Assembly: GCA_963676875.1 (NCBI GenBank)
Contig: OY781436.1
Span: 1,054,001 to 1,118,000 of the forward strand
Direction: 5' to 3'
Origin: UBA6244 sp963676875
GTDB lineage: Bacteria; Bacteroidota; Bacteroidia; Bacteroidales; F082
DNA length: 64,000 nucleotides
Shown piece after piece: positions 18,355-26,519 of the stretch (position 1 is its first letter; every line of letters begins with the position of its first letter). Made by a program: the position numbers and the translations under genes. The notes below the pieces were generated by a model. That model was given only the letters and a program-made list of their open reading frames with translations, did not search any database and was not told where the DNA came from.

Positions 18355-18360
18355 ACTTAA

Positions 18361-19106
18361 AGTTTTTTAAATTTAAATCAAATTTTTTATAAAACTCACT
18401 TGTTAATAAATTAACAGCGGCTAAGTTCCAAATAATTAATTTAGTTTCCAAACAGACAACGCATTTTATTTCTGCTAGTTACATTAACTTAAAATTATCC
18501 GTAAACCCCAATGGAATCAGGGCACACAGAAATTTAAACATCTTTTTTAAGGAAGTTTAAAATGGAATTAATATGCCGAACGAATGAAGGCGATTCAGTT
18601 TTCAATGTCAACTTGCTGATCTAACATCGCACCCAAGCACGTTCTATTGTCATTTTTACAGATTGATTATGTGAATTATACAAGTGTTTTTACCCTGCCA
18701 TTATTCCTCCATCTTAACAAATTTCTATGAAAGGATTAAAACAACTCAAAATATGACTATTTTCATATTTTAGTAGTATTTATACACAAAGCACTATTTT
18801 TCAAATTTAACCTTTTCCCAACAAACATAGGCCTTCCATAGCTATTCCCCATAAAAACAGTATAATTACATATTATTTAACTAGTTATATAGATATTTAG
18901 ATATATATTGATTGAAATGGTTTCGATGAATTCATTGTAAATATTCACACTATTTATTCATATTACACGGAAATCGACCAAAATGACACATCAACAGAAA
19001 AATGAACTCCGAAATGGAAAAGTAGCACGCCCATTAGCACTTTTTTCAACCCAACCACCCACCATTTTCCAACCTGCATTGATACCTGATTCTAATCTGT
19101 CTCCCT
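18361..19106. other. Long AT-rich intergenic region between divergent units
   Basis: About 750 bp upstream of both the symporter operon (minus) and the repeat-protein/LuxR operon (plus). I find no ORF above noise, no tRNA and no strong hairpin. Control sites for either operon would be expected here. Confidence 0.5.
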
Positions 19107-19114
19107 TACATTTG
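19107..19114 (+). promoter_or_regulatory. Candidate -7 box (TACATTTG)
   Basis: An exact TAnnTTTG match 43 bp before ATG 19158. It supports that start over the upstream frame at 19119. Confidence 0.45.
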
Positions 19115-19157
19115 CCCCATGATTTCAACGAATATTATTCACAAAAAAATTAAAACG

Positions 19158-19811
19158 ATGAACACAAGAAAATCCTTTTATTTCATGATGGTAGGCATAC
19201 TCCTATCTTGTTCTGCCGCCACTTTTGCCCAGGACGCACCCAAATCAATCAAAGAGAATTTCACATGGAAGGATGCCTCAAAGAGCGAAACCCTCTACAT
19301 CGACGTGGAAAAAAAGAGTGAAAACATGATGCTGAATCTGGATGGTGTCATTAAAAAAGGTACTCTGGAGGTGACCCTAGTTAGTCCCAAAGGTGAGAAA
19401 ATTCCGGGGTTCCTCTTAGTTTGCGATGAAACGGAAGGACACAATGTAAGCATGAACATTTCCGTTGGCGAAGACGATAAAACGGAGCAAACTACCTCAA
19501 CAAGCACCACCACTTCGCGTTCTTCATCAAGTGCGTCGGCAAGATCAGCCAAGAAAGCCAGATCAGCCGAAACGGCTCGGTCAGCCGGCACAGCCAGATC
19601 AGCCTCAAAGGCGAGAACCGAGAATTCCATGTCCATCAGCAGCTCTGCCAAAACCAGCACATATTCACAGTCGTCCACCCACAGCGCCAATGGAGCTAAA
19701 GGAGTGATGAGTAAGATTATTTCGGATCCGGAACCCGGCATATGGAAAATCACCATTGCCTTAAAGGATGTAACAGGAACCCTTAATGTGGATGTTGATC
19801 AGGATGAATAA
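19158..19811 (+). CDS. Exported Ser/Ala/Arg-repeat protein, unknown function
   Basis: 217 residues from ATG 19158, which starts a good signal peptide (MNTRKSFYFMMVGILLSCSAATFAQD). The mature part has a beta-rich domain (ETLYIDVEKKSENMMLNLDGVIKKGTLEVTLVSPKGEK), a low-complexity tract of ARSA-type repeats (about 135-165: SARSAKK-ARSAET-ARSAGT-ARSASK), a Ser-rich stretch, and a closing beta segment (PGIWKITIALKDVTGTLNVDVD) that looks like the second half of the same fold. I know no family. The stop overlaps the next gene's ATG by 8 bases, so it is coupled to the LuxR regulator. It may be the regulator's target or signal protein. Confidence 0.65.
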   Translation: MNTRKSFYFMMVGILLSCSAATFAQDAPKSIKENFTWKDASKSETLYIDVEKKSENMMLNLDGVIKKGTLEVTLVSPKGEKIPGFLLVCDETEGHNVSMNISVGEDDKTEQTTSTSTTTSRSSSSASARSAKKARSAETARSAGTARSASKARTENSMSISSSAKTSTYSQSSTHSANGAKGVMSKIISDPEPGIWKITIALKDVTGTLNVDVDQDE

Positions 19812-20895
19812 ACGAAGCAATGAAAATATCTCTAACTTTGATCGCATGTCATTTGTCGGTTTTTTAAGGAATTGTTTTATAGGATTACTGGGTATATGGC
19901 TCGGGATACCGGTTAATATGGCCTCTGCCGCCGATATTCACGGAAAAGTAATACTGGACGAAAGTTGGCAACGTGTAATCTACCTGTCGGCCATCAACTC
20001 ATTCGACGACTTCCATACCGCTTCCTACGATTTTCTGATTCGTGAAGCGGTACTTGATTCGGCCGGGAATTTTGAGATGAACAACTTGTTAATTCCGGAA
20101 AACGACCGCATTTACCGATTGCATATTTGTAAAAAAGACGACCCCATTCCCACCATCATCATTGGCGGAAAGGAGGAGAATTTTCTTCATTTTATCATGA
20201 ACAACCATTCCCACATTCAACTTTCGCCCAACCCGGAAGATTCCGCATTCGGAAATAGTTTGGCGGATGGAAACAAGGCCAACAGTTCGCTTTTCCTATT
20301 GTTTCAACTGCAAAAAGGATTGCTGGTGCCACCCGAACTACCCTCACGTCAAAACCGGGAATTCAGAAAACAGCGGGTAGTTGAGGGCTATAAATCCATG
20401 GCCGACACCTCTTCAAGCATGATTATCAAGTTACTGGCCCTACACTTGATGGAGCAGTCGTCAGGCAGACCCGATCTGGAATTAATGGAAAGAACCAACG
20501 GTCAATTACAAATTTCCGACTCCTCCAACCCTTACTACCAATCGTTTGTAAAAAAATTGGCCTTTTTAAGGTTCCAATCGAATGCCTCTCCAAATTCAGA
20601 CACCCCTTGGATTCCCTGGCTCGTGGTGATTTTGATCCTTATACCGACCATTTTGTTGGTACTGAAAAAACGAAAACTCCCGGAGGAACATCTCGACAAT
20701 CCGGACAAAACCTTGCTCCAGTCGTTGTCGGTGCAAGAAAAAAAGGTGTTCGAGCTGTTACGAAAGGGAGCATCCAACAAAGAAATTTCCACCGAACTCA
20801 ACATCGAAGTAAGCACTGTAAAAAGTCATGTTTACAAGATATTTACACGGTTGGGGGTTAAATCGAGGAAAGAGATTGTAAATGGGGATTGGTGA
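19804..20895 (+). CDS. Membrane-tethered LuxR-family regulator with periplasmic sensor
   Basis: 363 residues from ATG 19804 (overlapping the upstream stop); ATG 19846 (MSFVGFLRNCF) is an alternative that starts right at the signal/anchor segment. Order: N-terminal hydrophobic segment, extracytoplasmic domain with a DUF4369-like pattern (IHGKVILDESWQRVIYLSAIN ... VLDSAGNFEMNNLL), a TM near WIPWLVVILILIPTILLVL, and a C-terminal GerE/LuxR helix-turn-helix (LSVQEKKVFELLRKGASNKEISTELNIEVSTVKSHVYKIFTRLG). The protein would sense something outside the cytoplasm and bind DNA directly, without a kinase. Target genes are unknown; autoregulation of the two-gene operon is likely. Confidence 0.8.
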   Translation: MNKRSNENISNFDRMSFVGFLRNCFIGLLGIWLGIPVNMASAADIHGKVILDESWQRVIYLSAINSFDDFHTASYDFLIREAVLDSAGNFEMNNLLIPENDRIYRLHICKKDDPIPTIIIGGKEENFLHFIMNNHSHIQLSPNPEDSAFGNSLADGNKANSSLFLLFQLQKGLLVPPELPSRQNREFRKQRVVEGYKSMADTSSSMIIKLLALHLMEQSSGRPDLELMERTNGQLQISDSSNPYYQSFVKKLAFLRFQSNASPNSDTPWIPWLVVILILIPTILLVLKKRKLPEEHLDNPDKTLLQSLSVQEKKVFELLRKGASNKEISTELNIEVSTVKSHVYKIFTRLGVKSRKEIVNGDW

Positions 20896-21017
20896 ATGTT
20901 AACAAAACTGAACCATAATTCAATGGGTTAATTATCTAATTTGATTCGGGGTTGAATATCAAAGATAGCAGTTCAAACAAAGGTTTTTTTCAGTTCACCT
21001 GGAAAGCAAGCTTTTCA

Positions 21018-21025
21018 TACCTTTG
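21018..21025 (+). promoter_or_regulatory. Candidate -7 box (TACCTTTG) for the fucosidase
   Basis: An exact TAnnTTTG match 45 bp before ATG 21071. Confidence 0.45.
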
Positions 21026-21070
21026 TAAAAGCATGATTTTTCCAGGTTAACAACACAAAATTCTCTTGGT

Positions 21071-22555
21071 ATGAAAAACACCAACTACCTCATCATTCTT
21101 CTCTTGATCCCTTTTCTCGGTTTTACACAACAACATGAAGATGAACGTTATGTGGCAGAGAAAAATCCTTTGGTGGCGGAAAAAATCAAACAGTGGCAAG
21201 ACCTAAAATTCGGACTGCTCATGCATTGGGGTACATACAGCCAATGGGGCATTGTGGAATCATGGTCGTTGTGTCCCGAAGAATATGGCTGGTGCGAACG
21301 TACCAAGGGAAGCAACCCCAACGATTACAACACCTACAGAGAGGAATACGAAGGATTGAAAAACACCTTCAATCCCACCCAATTCAATCCCGAAAAATGG
21401 GCTGCTGCGGCAAAAAAGGCGGGAATGAAATATGTAGTCTTTACCACCAAGCATCACGATGGCTTTTGCATGTTCGACAGCAAATACACCGACTATAAAG
21501 TCACCGATTCGGCTTGCCCTTTCTCCCAAAACCCAAAAAGCAACATTACCCTTGAGGTATTGAATGCTTTTAGAAATCAGGGACTTTGGGGAGGTGTATA
21601 TTTTTCAAAACCCGACTGGCATTCGCCTTATTATTGGGATCCCAAATATCCTCCCCGCGACCGGAATGTGAACTACGAACCCGAAGCCAATCCCGAGCGT
21701 TGGAATCAATACATTGAATTTACCCACAACCAAATCCTGGAATTACTGTCCAACTATGGCAAAATCGATATCCTGTGGCTGGATGGCGGCTGGGTGGCCA
21801 AAACCGACAAGGAAGAAATCGAGCATTGGTATCAACAAAAGCTGAAAGACAATCCCAACGGCTATCTCAAGAACAGGATCATCAATCAGGACATTCAAAT
21901 GGACGAACTGGTGGAGAAGGCCCGTGAGAAACAACCCCAACTGATCGTGGTGGACAGGGCTGTATATGGAAAAAACCAAAACTACCTTACCCCCGAAAAC
22001 CGCGTTCCCGAGAAACCATTGCCCTACCCTTGGGAATCGTGCATCATTTCAGGAGGTGGCTGGTCGTACACCCCCGACGCTACCTACATGAGTGGCCGAA
22101 CGGGCATCCATCTGCTCATCGATATTGTTGCCAAAGGAGGAAACCTCCTGCTCAACATTGCCCCATCGCCCGAAGGTGAATGGCAGGATGGAGCCTATCA
22201 ATTGCTAAACGAATACGGGCAGTGGTTGGACATAAATGGCGAAGCCATATACAACAGTCAGGTGCTTGAACCTTATAAGGAAGCAAATATTTGCATGACC
22301 CGTGGCACCGACGGTTCGGCGTACTTTTTATACATGGCCCGTGAGGACGAGCAAACCCTGCCGGCAGAAATAGAGATCACCTCCCATCAACCCGAAAAGG
22401 GAGCCACCGTCACCCTGTTGGGAAGTCCTGCCCCATTGAAATGGAAAGCCCGGGGAAGCGGATTTAAGGTACTTATTCCCGAATCTATCAGAAAAAATCC
22501 GCCCTGCAAGGAGGCCTGGACGATTAAGGTGGCGGGATTGAAGGAGGAACGGTGA
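21071..22555 (+). CDS. Alpha-L-fucosidase, GH29
   Basis: 494 residues with a signal peptide (MKNTNYLIILLLIPFLGFTQ). GH29 landmarks: FGLLMHWGTYS(Q)WG near the N-terminus, WAAAAKKAGMKYVVFTTKHHDGFCMFDS, and the nucleophile Asp in IDILWLDGGW (about residue 238). A short C-terminal beta domain follows. It removes alpha-L-fucose from glycans in the periplasm or outside the cell. It has its own promoter and is a free-standing gene; no SusC/SusD pair is nearby. A GH3 enzyme 3 kb away on the other strand is consistent with plant or algal polysaccharide use. Confidence 0.92.
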   Translation: MKNTNYLIILLLIPFLGFTQQHEDERYVAEKNPLVAEKIKQWQDLKFGLLMHWGTYSQWGIVESWSLCPEEYGWCERTKGSNPNDYNTYREEYEGLKNTFNPTQFNPEKWAAAAKKAGMKYVVFTTKHHDGFCMFDSKYTDYKVTDSACPFSQNPKSNITLEVLNAFRNQGLWGGVYFSKPDWHSPYYWDPKYPPRDRNVNYEPEANPERWNQYIEFTHNQILELLSNYGKIDILWLDGGWVAKTDKEEIEHWYQQKLKDNPNGYLKNRIINQDIQMDELVEKAREKQPQLIVVDRAVYGKNQNYLTPENRVPEKPLPYPWESCIISGGGWSYTPDATYMSGRTGIHLLIDIVAKGGNLLLNIAPSPEGEWQDGAYQLLNEYGQWLDINGEAIYNSQVLEPYKEANICMTRGTDGSAYFLYMAREDEQTLPAEIEITSHQPEKGATVTLLGSPAPLKWKARGSGFKVLIPESIRKNPPCKEAWTIKVAGLKEER

Positions 22556-22929
22556 TCAGTTTTCAAGCACTAAATAAACTGAAAATGAACAAGTAAAATT
22601 GAATGTAAATAAAATTGGAAATTGCCCTTAACAAACAAAATGAGGAGGAATATATCTCACTGATGGACATAACTAAATACATGAGCTCCGATAGAAAAAA
22701 ATAATAGAGAATAGGATACGGATAGGAAGCACCCTTGAACTCCGGGGATTCTGGAAATAATGGAGAAATTCTAATTTTATTAGCATAAAATTCGACAAAT
22801 TTGGGACCTGAATCCAGATCAAACAGTTATACTCTGGCACCAAAAAATGAAAAGAAACAATAAATTCGATCGAAACAAGCTCAAAATCTGGTAGTTATTG
22901 AGGAACCTATATACAATATGAATTGCTTT
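22556..22929. other. Intergenic region, nothing recognised
   Basis: About 370 AT-rich bp with no coding frame, RNA or strong hairpin that I can support. Confidence 0.5.
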
Positions 22930-22937
22930 TAAATTTG
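22930..22937 (+). promoter_or_regulatory. Candidate -7 box (TAAATTTG)
   Basis: An exact TAnnTTTG match 30 bp before ATG 22968. It rejects the longer frame starting at 22923. Confidence 0.5.
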
Positions 22938-22967
22938 CATCTTTATTTATATCTTACTTGCAAAGCT

Positions 22968-24197
22968 ATGAGAATGAAAATTATAATTATTATAACTGGT
23001 TTACTGCTAAACTTGCTAGTCGCCTCCTGTAGCAGACCAAGTGCTGAAGACATATTAAAAGAATCATATGAAAAATGTCAAACAGTTGAAAATGGCTATT
23101 ACAACATGTTGCATTTCATGAAATTCATGTACAGAAACGATACGAACCTGAGCAACTATCAATGCGATTTTCAAAAGCTTTCCGATGACACCATTTATTC
23201 ATCAGCTTTTCACATGCAGGAATATATCGATGGAAAATATGTCCGAGATGTGATGTACACAGGCGATGATTTTGTAACTTACTGGAAAAAAGACAGTATC
23301 GGAGAAATTATGTCAAAAAAAATGTGGGCTAAGGAGATATTTGCATATAGGCATAATTATACCTTTTATTCAGTATTATCAAGTAGAACAAGCTATCCAC
23401 TTCCTCAGCCAACTGATTTCCTGGATGATAAAACTAGTTTTCAATATATTGGAGAAGAGCAGATTTCAGAACATCCATGTTATCATGTAAAAATGACTAC
23501 AAACCCTGAAAAAGACACCACAGAAATGCTGAAAATATTACGAATAGAAAAAGATTTTTGGATACATATGCGAGATTTCATTCCTATTCAATATATCATT
23601 ACCGTGACTTTGGAAGAGGCGGGCGATACGCTGTATGAAGTTAACAAAAACACATTGGAAAAGTATGAAATCAATAACCTGAACGACAAAACATTATTAA
23701 CATTGGAATCTATTCCGTCTTACATTAAACTGAAAAACTTTGAACCATACCAAAAAACCGAATTGCTAACAAAAAATACCCCGGCACCAAACTGGACTTT
23801 GCCAACCCTTCAAAACGACTCCCTCAGCTTGTCGGATATGAAAGGGGAACTGGTATTATTGGATTTTTTCTACAAATCGTGTCACCCATGTATGCTGGCA
23901 TTGCCTGCATTACAAAACCTTCATGAAAAATACCAGAACAAGGGACTTCGTGTCATCGGAATCGACCCCTACGACACAAAAGAAAAGGACGACATTGAAA
24001 ATTTTCTTTCAGCACGAGGTGTAACGTACACCATACTTTTGGATGGAAAAAAAGTAGCCAAGATGTATCATATTCATGGATATCCAACTATTTATTTAAT
24101 CAATCAAAATGGGGAAATCGTTTTTTCTCAGGTCGGTTATGGTGAAGGGACAAAGAACTCCCTAGAGGAAATAATTCTGGAGTATTTGGAGAAATGA
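22968..24197 (+). CDS. TlpA-like thioredoxin-fold lipoprotein
   Basis: 409 residues from ATG 22968 (ATG 22974 is an equal alternative). The signal ends in a lipobox, LVASC. About 280 residues of unknown, mostly beta, sequence precede a thioredoxin-like domain: PAPNWTLPTLQNDSLSLSDMKGELVLLDFFYKSCHPCMLALP, with the active-site CHPC, and the cis-Pro region HGYPTIYLINQNG. It belongs to the AhpC/TSA-TlpA type proteins common in Bacteroidota and should act as a membrane-bound thiol oxidoreductase in the periplasm. It stands alone; client proteins are unknown. Confidence 0.85.
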   Translation: MRMKIIIIITGLLLNLLVASCSRPSAEDILKESYEKCQTVENGYYNMLHFMKFMYRNDTNLSNYQCDFQKLSDDTIYSSAFHMQEYIDGKYVRDVMYTGDDFVTYWKKDSIGEIMSKKMWAKEIFAYRHNYTFYSVLSSRTSYPLPQPTDFLDDKTSFQYIGEEQISEHPCYHVKMTTNPEKDTTEMLKILRIEKDFWIHMRDFIPIQYIITVTLEEAGDTLYEVNKNTLEKYEINNLNDKTLLTLESIPSYIKLKNFEPYQKTELLTKNTPAPNWTLPTLQNDSLSLSDMKGELVLLDFFYKSCHPCMLALPALQNLHEKYQNKGLRVIGIDPYDTKEKDDIENFLSARGVTYTILLDGKKVAKMYHIHGYPTIYLINQNGEIVFSQVGYGEGTKNSLEEIILEYLEK

Positions 24198-24259
24198 GCA
24201 AAGGATGATCGATTTAGCGTTCAGTTGTTTAATGTTGGGAATCAACATACCACTCGAAG

Positions 24260-26455
24260 CTACTTAACCTCAGCCTTAACCTTAGCCTCAGCCTTAACCT
24301 CAGCATCAACCTTAACCTTCACCTCAAGCCCGACGTCCTCAGACAAAGACCCAACCTGCAACAAATATTCACCCTTACGCACCTGATAATCTTTCAATTG
24401 GTTGTTCCACAATTGCAGGCTTTTCACGGGAATCACCACCTCCGCCACCGCGCTGCCGCCGGCCGGCACTTCAACCCTTACAAAACCCACCAACGACTTG
24501 ATGGGGGTGGATTCATGCTTGTCGGGATATTGGGCATACACCTGAACCACCTCAAAACCTGAGCGTTCACTCGTATTTTTTAGTTCAACTGTTAAGCGAA
24601 TCACTTCCGTGGAATCATAAGTCTGCTGATTTGCTTGAGCCGAAACATAGACAAAATCCGAATAAGAAAGCCCGTAACCAAAGGGATATAAAGGTTTACC
24701 CCTGAAAAACCGGTAGGTGCGTCCGTCCATGGAATAATCATCAAACGCGGGAAGGTCATCCACCGACTGATAGAAGGTAACCGGCAACTTTCCCGATGGA
24801 TTGGCATCACCAAAAAGAATATCTGCCACCGCATTTCCGCCCTGCTCACCGGGATACCAGGTCATCAAAATGGCATCTGCGTATGATTCCAGGGTGGAGA
24901 GATTTATGGCACTTCCTCCGGTTAGCACCAAAATAATTTTCTTGCCGGGGTTGAGCTGCCTGAGCCTTTGGAGAAAAAGTTCCTGACTGTAGGGAAGCCT
25001 CAAATCCTTTCTGTCGCCCCCATGATCGCTCAACATGGCATCGCCGTCTTCACCTTCCAGAAGTCGGGTGTTTCCCATTACTGCGACAATCACATCGGCA
25101 AAGCCGGCTTGCCAAAAACCATGAAAAACCGTGTCGCCGGCCAACAGACAACCCCTGGTGTAATCGGCCATGGTTCCGGGATTTAACCGACCCATAATGC
25201 CTTCCAAAATTGTGGTCATTTGCCCCGAAAAACCATTGTAGTTGCCCAACAAGGCATCCGTTTCGGCAGCAGTGGGGCCTGTGATGAAGATGTTTTTCAA
25301 GGTATCGCGGTTGAGCGGAAGCAAATCGTGTTCATTTTTTAGCAAAACACAAGATTCAACTGCAGCCTGATAGGCCAATTGCCGATGAACGAAGCAGTTG
25401 ACAGTATCCGGCGACAAACTACCCCAGGGGTTAAGCGAATCGGCATCAAACAAACCCAGTTTAAAACGGGTGTGCAACACAGGAATCAGCAGCGAATCAA
25501 CGGTTTGCTCCGATATCAGTCCCATGCTGACAGCATCGGGCAAATAGCTGTACAGGTAGCCACAATTCAGGTTGGTGCCGGCTCTGGCAGCCATGGCGGC
25601 GGCTTCTACCTGTGTTTCCACGGTTCTGTGGCGAAGCCAAATATCGTCCAATGCCCAACAATCGCTCACCACATGCCCCATAAAACCCCATTTTTCGCGC
25701 AATAAGTCCTTCATTAACGGAACACTTCCACAACAGGGCTCACCCCAGGTTCGGTTATAAGCACACATCACGCTTTCAACACCGCCATCTACCAAAGCCT
25801 TGAATGCCGGCACATAGGTATCATAAAAATCGTTTTGTGAAGGTGCTGCATCAAATTCATGACGAATCGATTCCGGCCCACTGTGTACCACAAAATGTTT
25901 GGCGCAGGCAGATACTTTCAGATGCAACGGATCGTTTCCTTGTAGTCCTTGCACAATAGCCACTCCCATCACCGAGGTCAGAAAAGGATCTTCACCATAA
26001 GTTTCCTGTCCCCTGCCCCATCGCGGATCACGAAAAATATTGACGTTGGGTGTCCAGAAAGTTAACCCCGAATATTGATCTCTGTTGCCCATTTTGAGTG
26101 CCGCACTGTGTTTGGCCCTTGCTTCTGTACTGATGGCATCGGCCACCTGAAAAACCAAATCCGTATTGAAAGTGGCCGCCAAGCCAATGGCTTGAGGAAA
26201 TACAGTAGCCTTTCCAGCTCTGGCTACTCCGTGCAAACATTCGTTCCACCAATTGTATTCGTCAATTCCCCATGCTGGTATGGCCGGAGAGTTATACATC
26301 AGGAGTGAGCATTTCTCTTCCAGGTTAAGTTTATTGAGCAGGTCCGCCGAACGTTCTTCAACGCTCAGGTTGGAGTCCGTATATTTTGGTAATTCAGCTT
26401 GCGCGCACAACAAAGCGGGAATCAAGGTTAGAATAAAAAAGATAAGTTTTCGCAT
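24260..26455 (-). CDS. GH3 beta-glycosidase (beta-xylosidase-like)
   Basis: 731 residues with a signal peptide (MRKLIFFILTLIPALLCAQ). It has the GH3 N-terminal barrel (YNWWNECLHGVARAG, FWTPNVNIFRDPRWGRGQETYGEDP, KHFVVHSGPE), the nucleophile Asp in HVVSDCWALDD, the C-terminal sandwich (GGSAINL, WYPGEQGGNAVADILFG...SGKLPVTF, YPFGYGLSY) and a fibronectin III-like domain. The NWWNECLHG / DPRWGRGQE forms are typical of xylan 1,4-beta-xylosidases of this family. The last 20 or so residues are a repetitive Lys/Glu/Ala/Val tail (KVKVDAEVKAEAKVKAEVK), unusual for the family. Confidence 0.9.
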   Translation of the reverse strand: MRKLIFFILTLIPALLCAQAELPKYTDSNLSVEERSADLLNKLNLEEKCSLLMYNSPAIPAWGIDEYNWWNECLHGVARAGKATVFPQAIGLAATFNTDLVFQVADAISTEARAKHSAALKMGNRDQYSGLTFWTPNVNIFRDPRWGRGQETYGEDPFLTSVMGVAIVQGLQGNDPLHLKVSACAKHFVVHSGPESIRHEFDAAPSQNDFYDTYVPAFKALVDGGVESVMCAYNRTWGEPCCGSVPLMKDLLREKWGFMGHVVSDCWALDDIWLRHRTVETQVEAAAMAARAGTNLNCGYLYSYLPDAVSMGLISEQTVDSLLIPVLHTRFKLGLFDADSLNPWGSLSPDTVNCFVHRQLAYQAAVESCVLLKNEHDLLPLNRDTLKNIFITGPTAAETDALLGNYNGFSGQMTTILEGIMGRLNPGTMADYTRGCLLAGDTVFHGFWQAGFADVIVAVMGNTRLLEGEDGDAMLSDHGGDRKDLRLPYSQELFLQRLRQLNPGKKIILVLTGGSAINLSTLESYADAILMTWYPGEQGGNAVADILFGDANPSGKLPVTFYQSVDDLPAFDDYSMDGRTYRFFRGKPLYPFGYGLSYSDFVYVSAQANQQTYDSTEVIRLTVELKNTSERSGFEVVQVYAQYPDKHESTPIKSLVGFVRVEVPAGGSAVAEVVIPVKSLQLWNNQLKDYQVRKGEYLLQVGSLSEDVGLEVKVKVDAEVKAEAKVKAEVK
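24263..24330 (-). repeat. Hexanucleotide-like repeat in the GH3 C-terminal tail
   Basis: On the plus strand the segment reads as variants of AACCTCAGCCTTAACCTT in tandem (period 6, with 12- and 18-bp superunits). It encodes the KVKAEVKAEA tail and ends at the GH3 stop. Slippage could change the tail length between strains. Confidence 0.7.
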
Positions 26456-26519
26456 CTTCGGGCTTAAAAATTGGACGAATTTAATGAAGATTGGTGGTTT
26501 TTAAACCAAAAATATTGAC

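Noticed and set aside
21071..26455. Polysaccharide utilisation locus (PUL)
   Set aside because: GH29 and GH3 genes are close but on opposite strands, and no SusC/SusD pair or dedicated sensor is seen.
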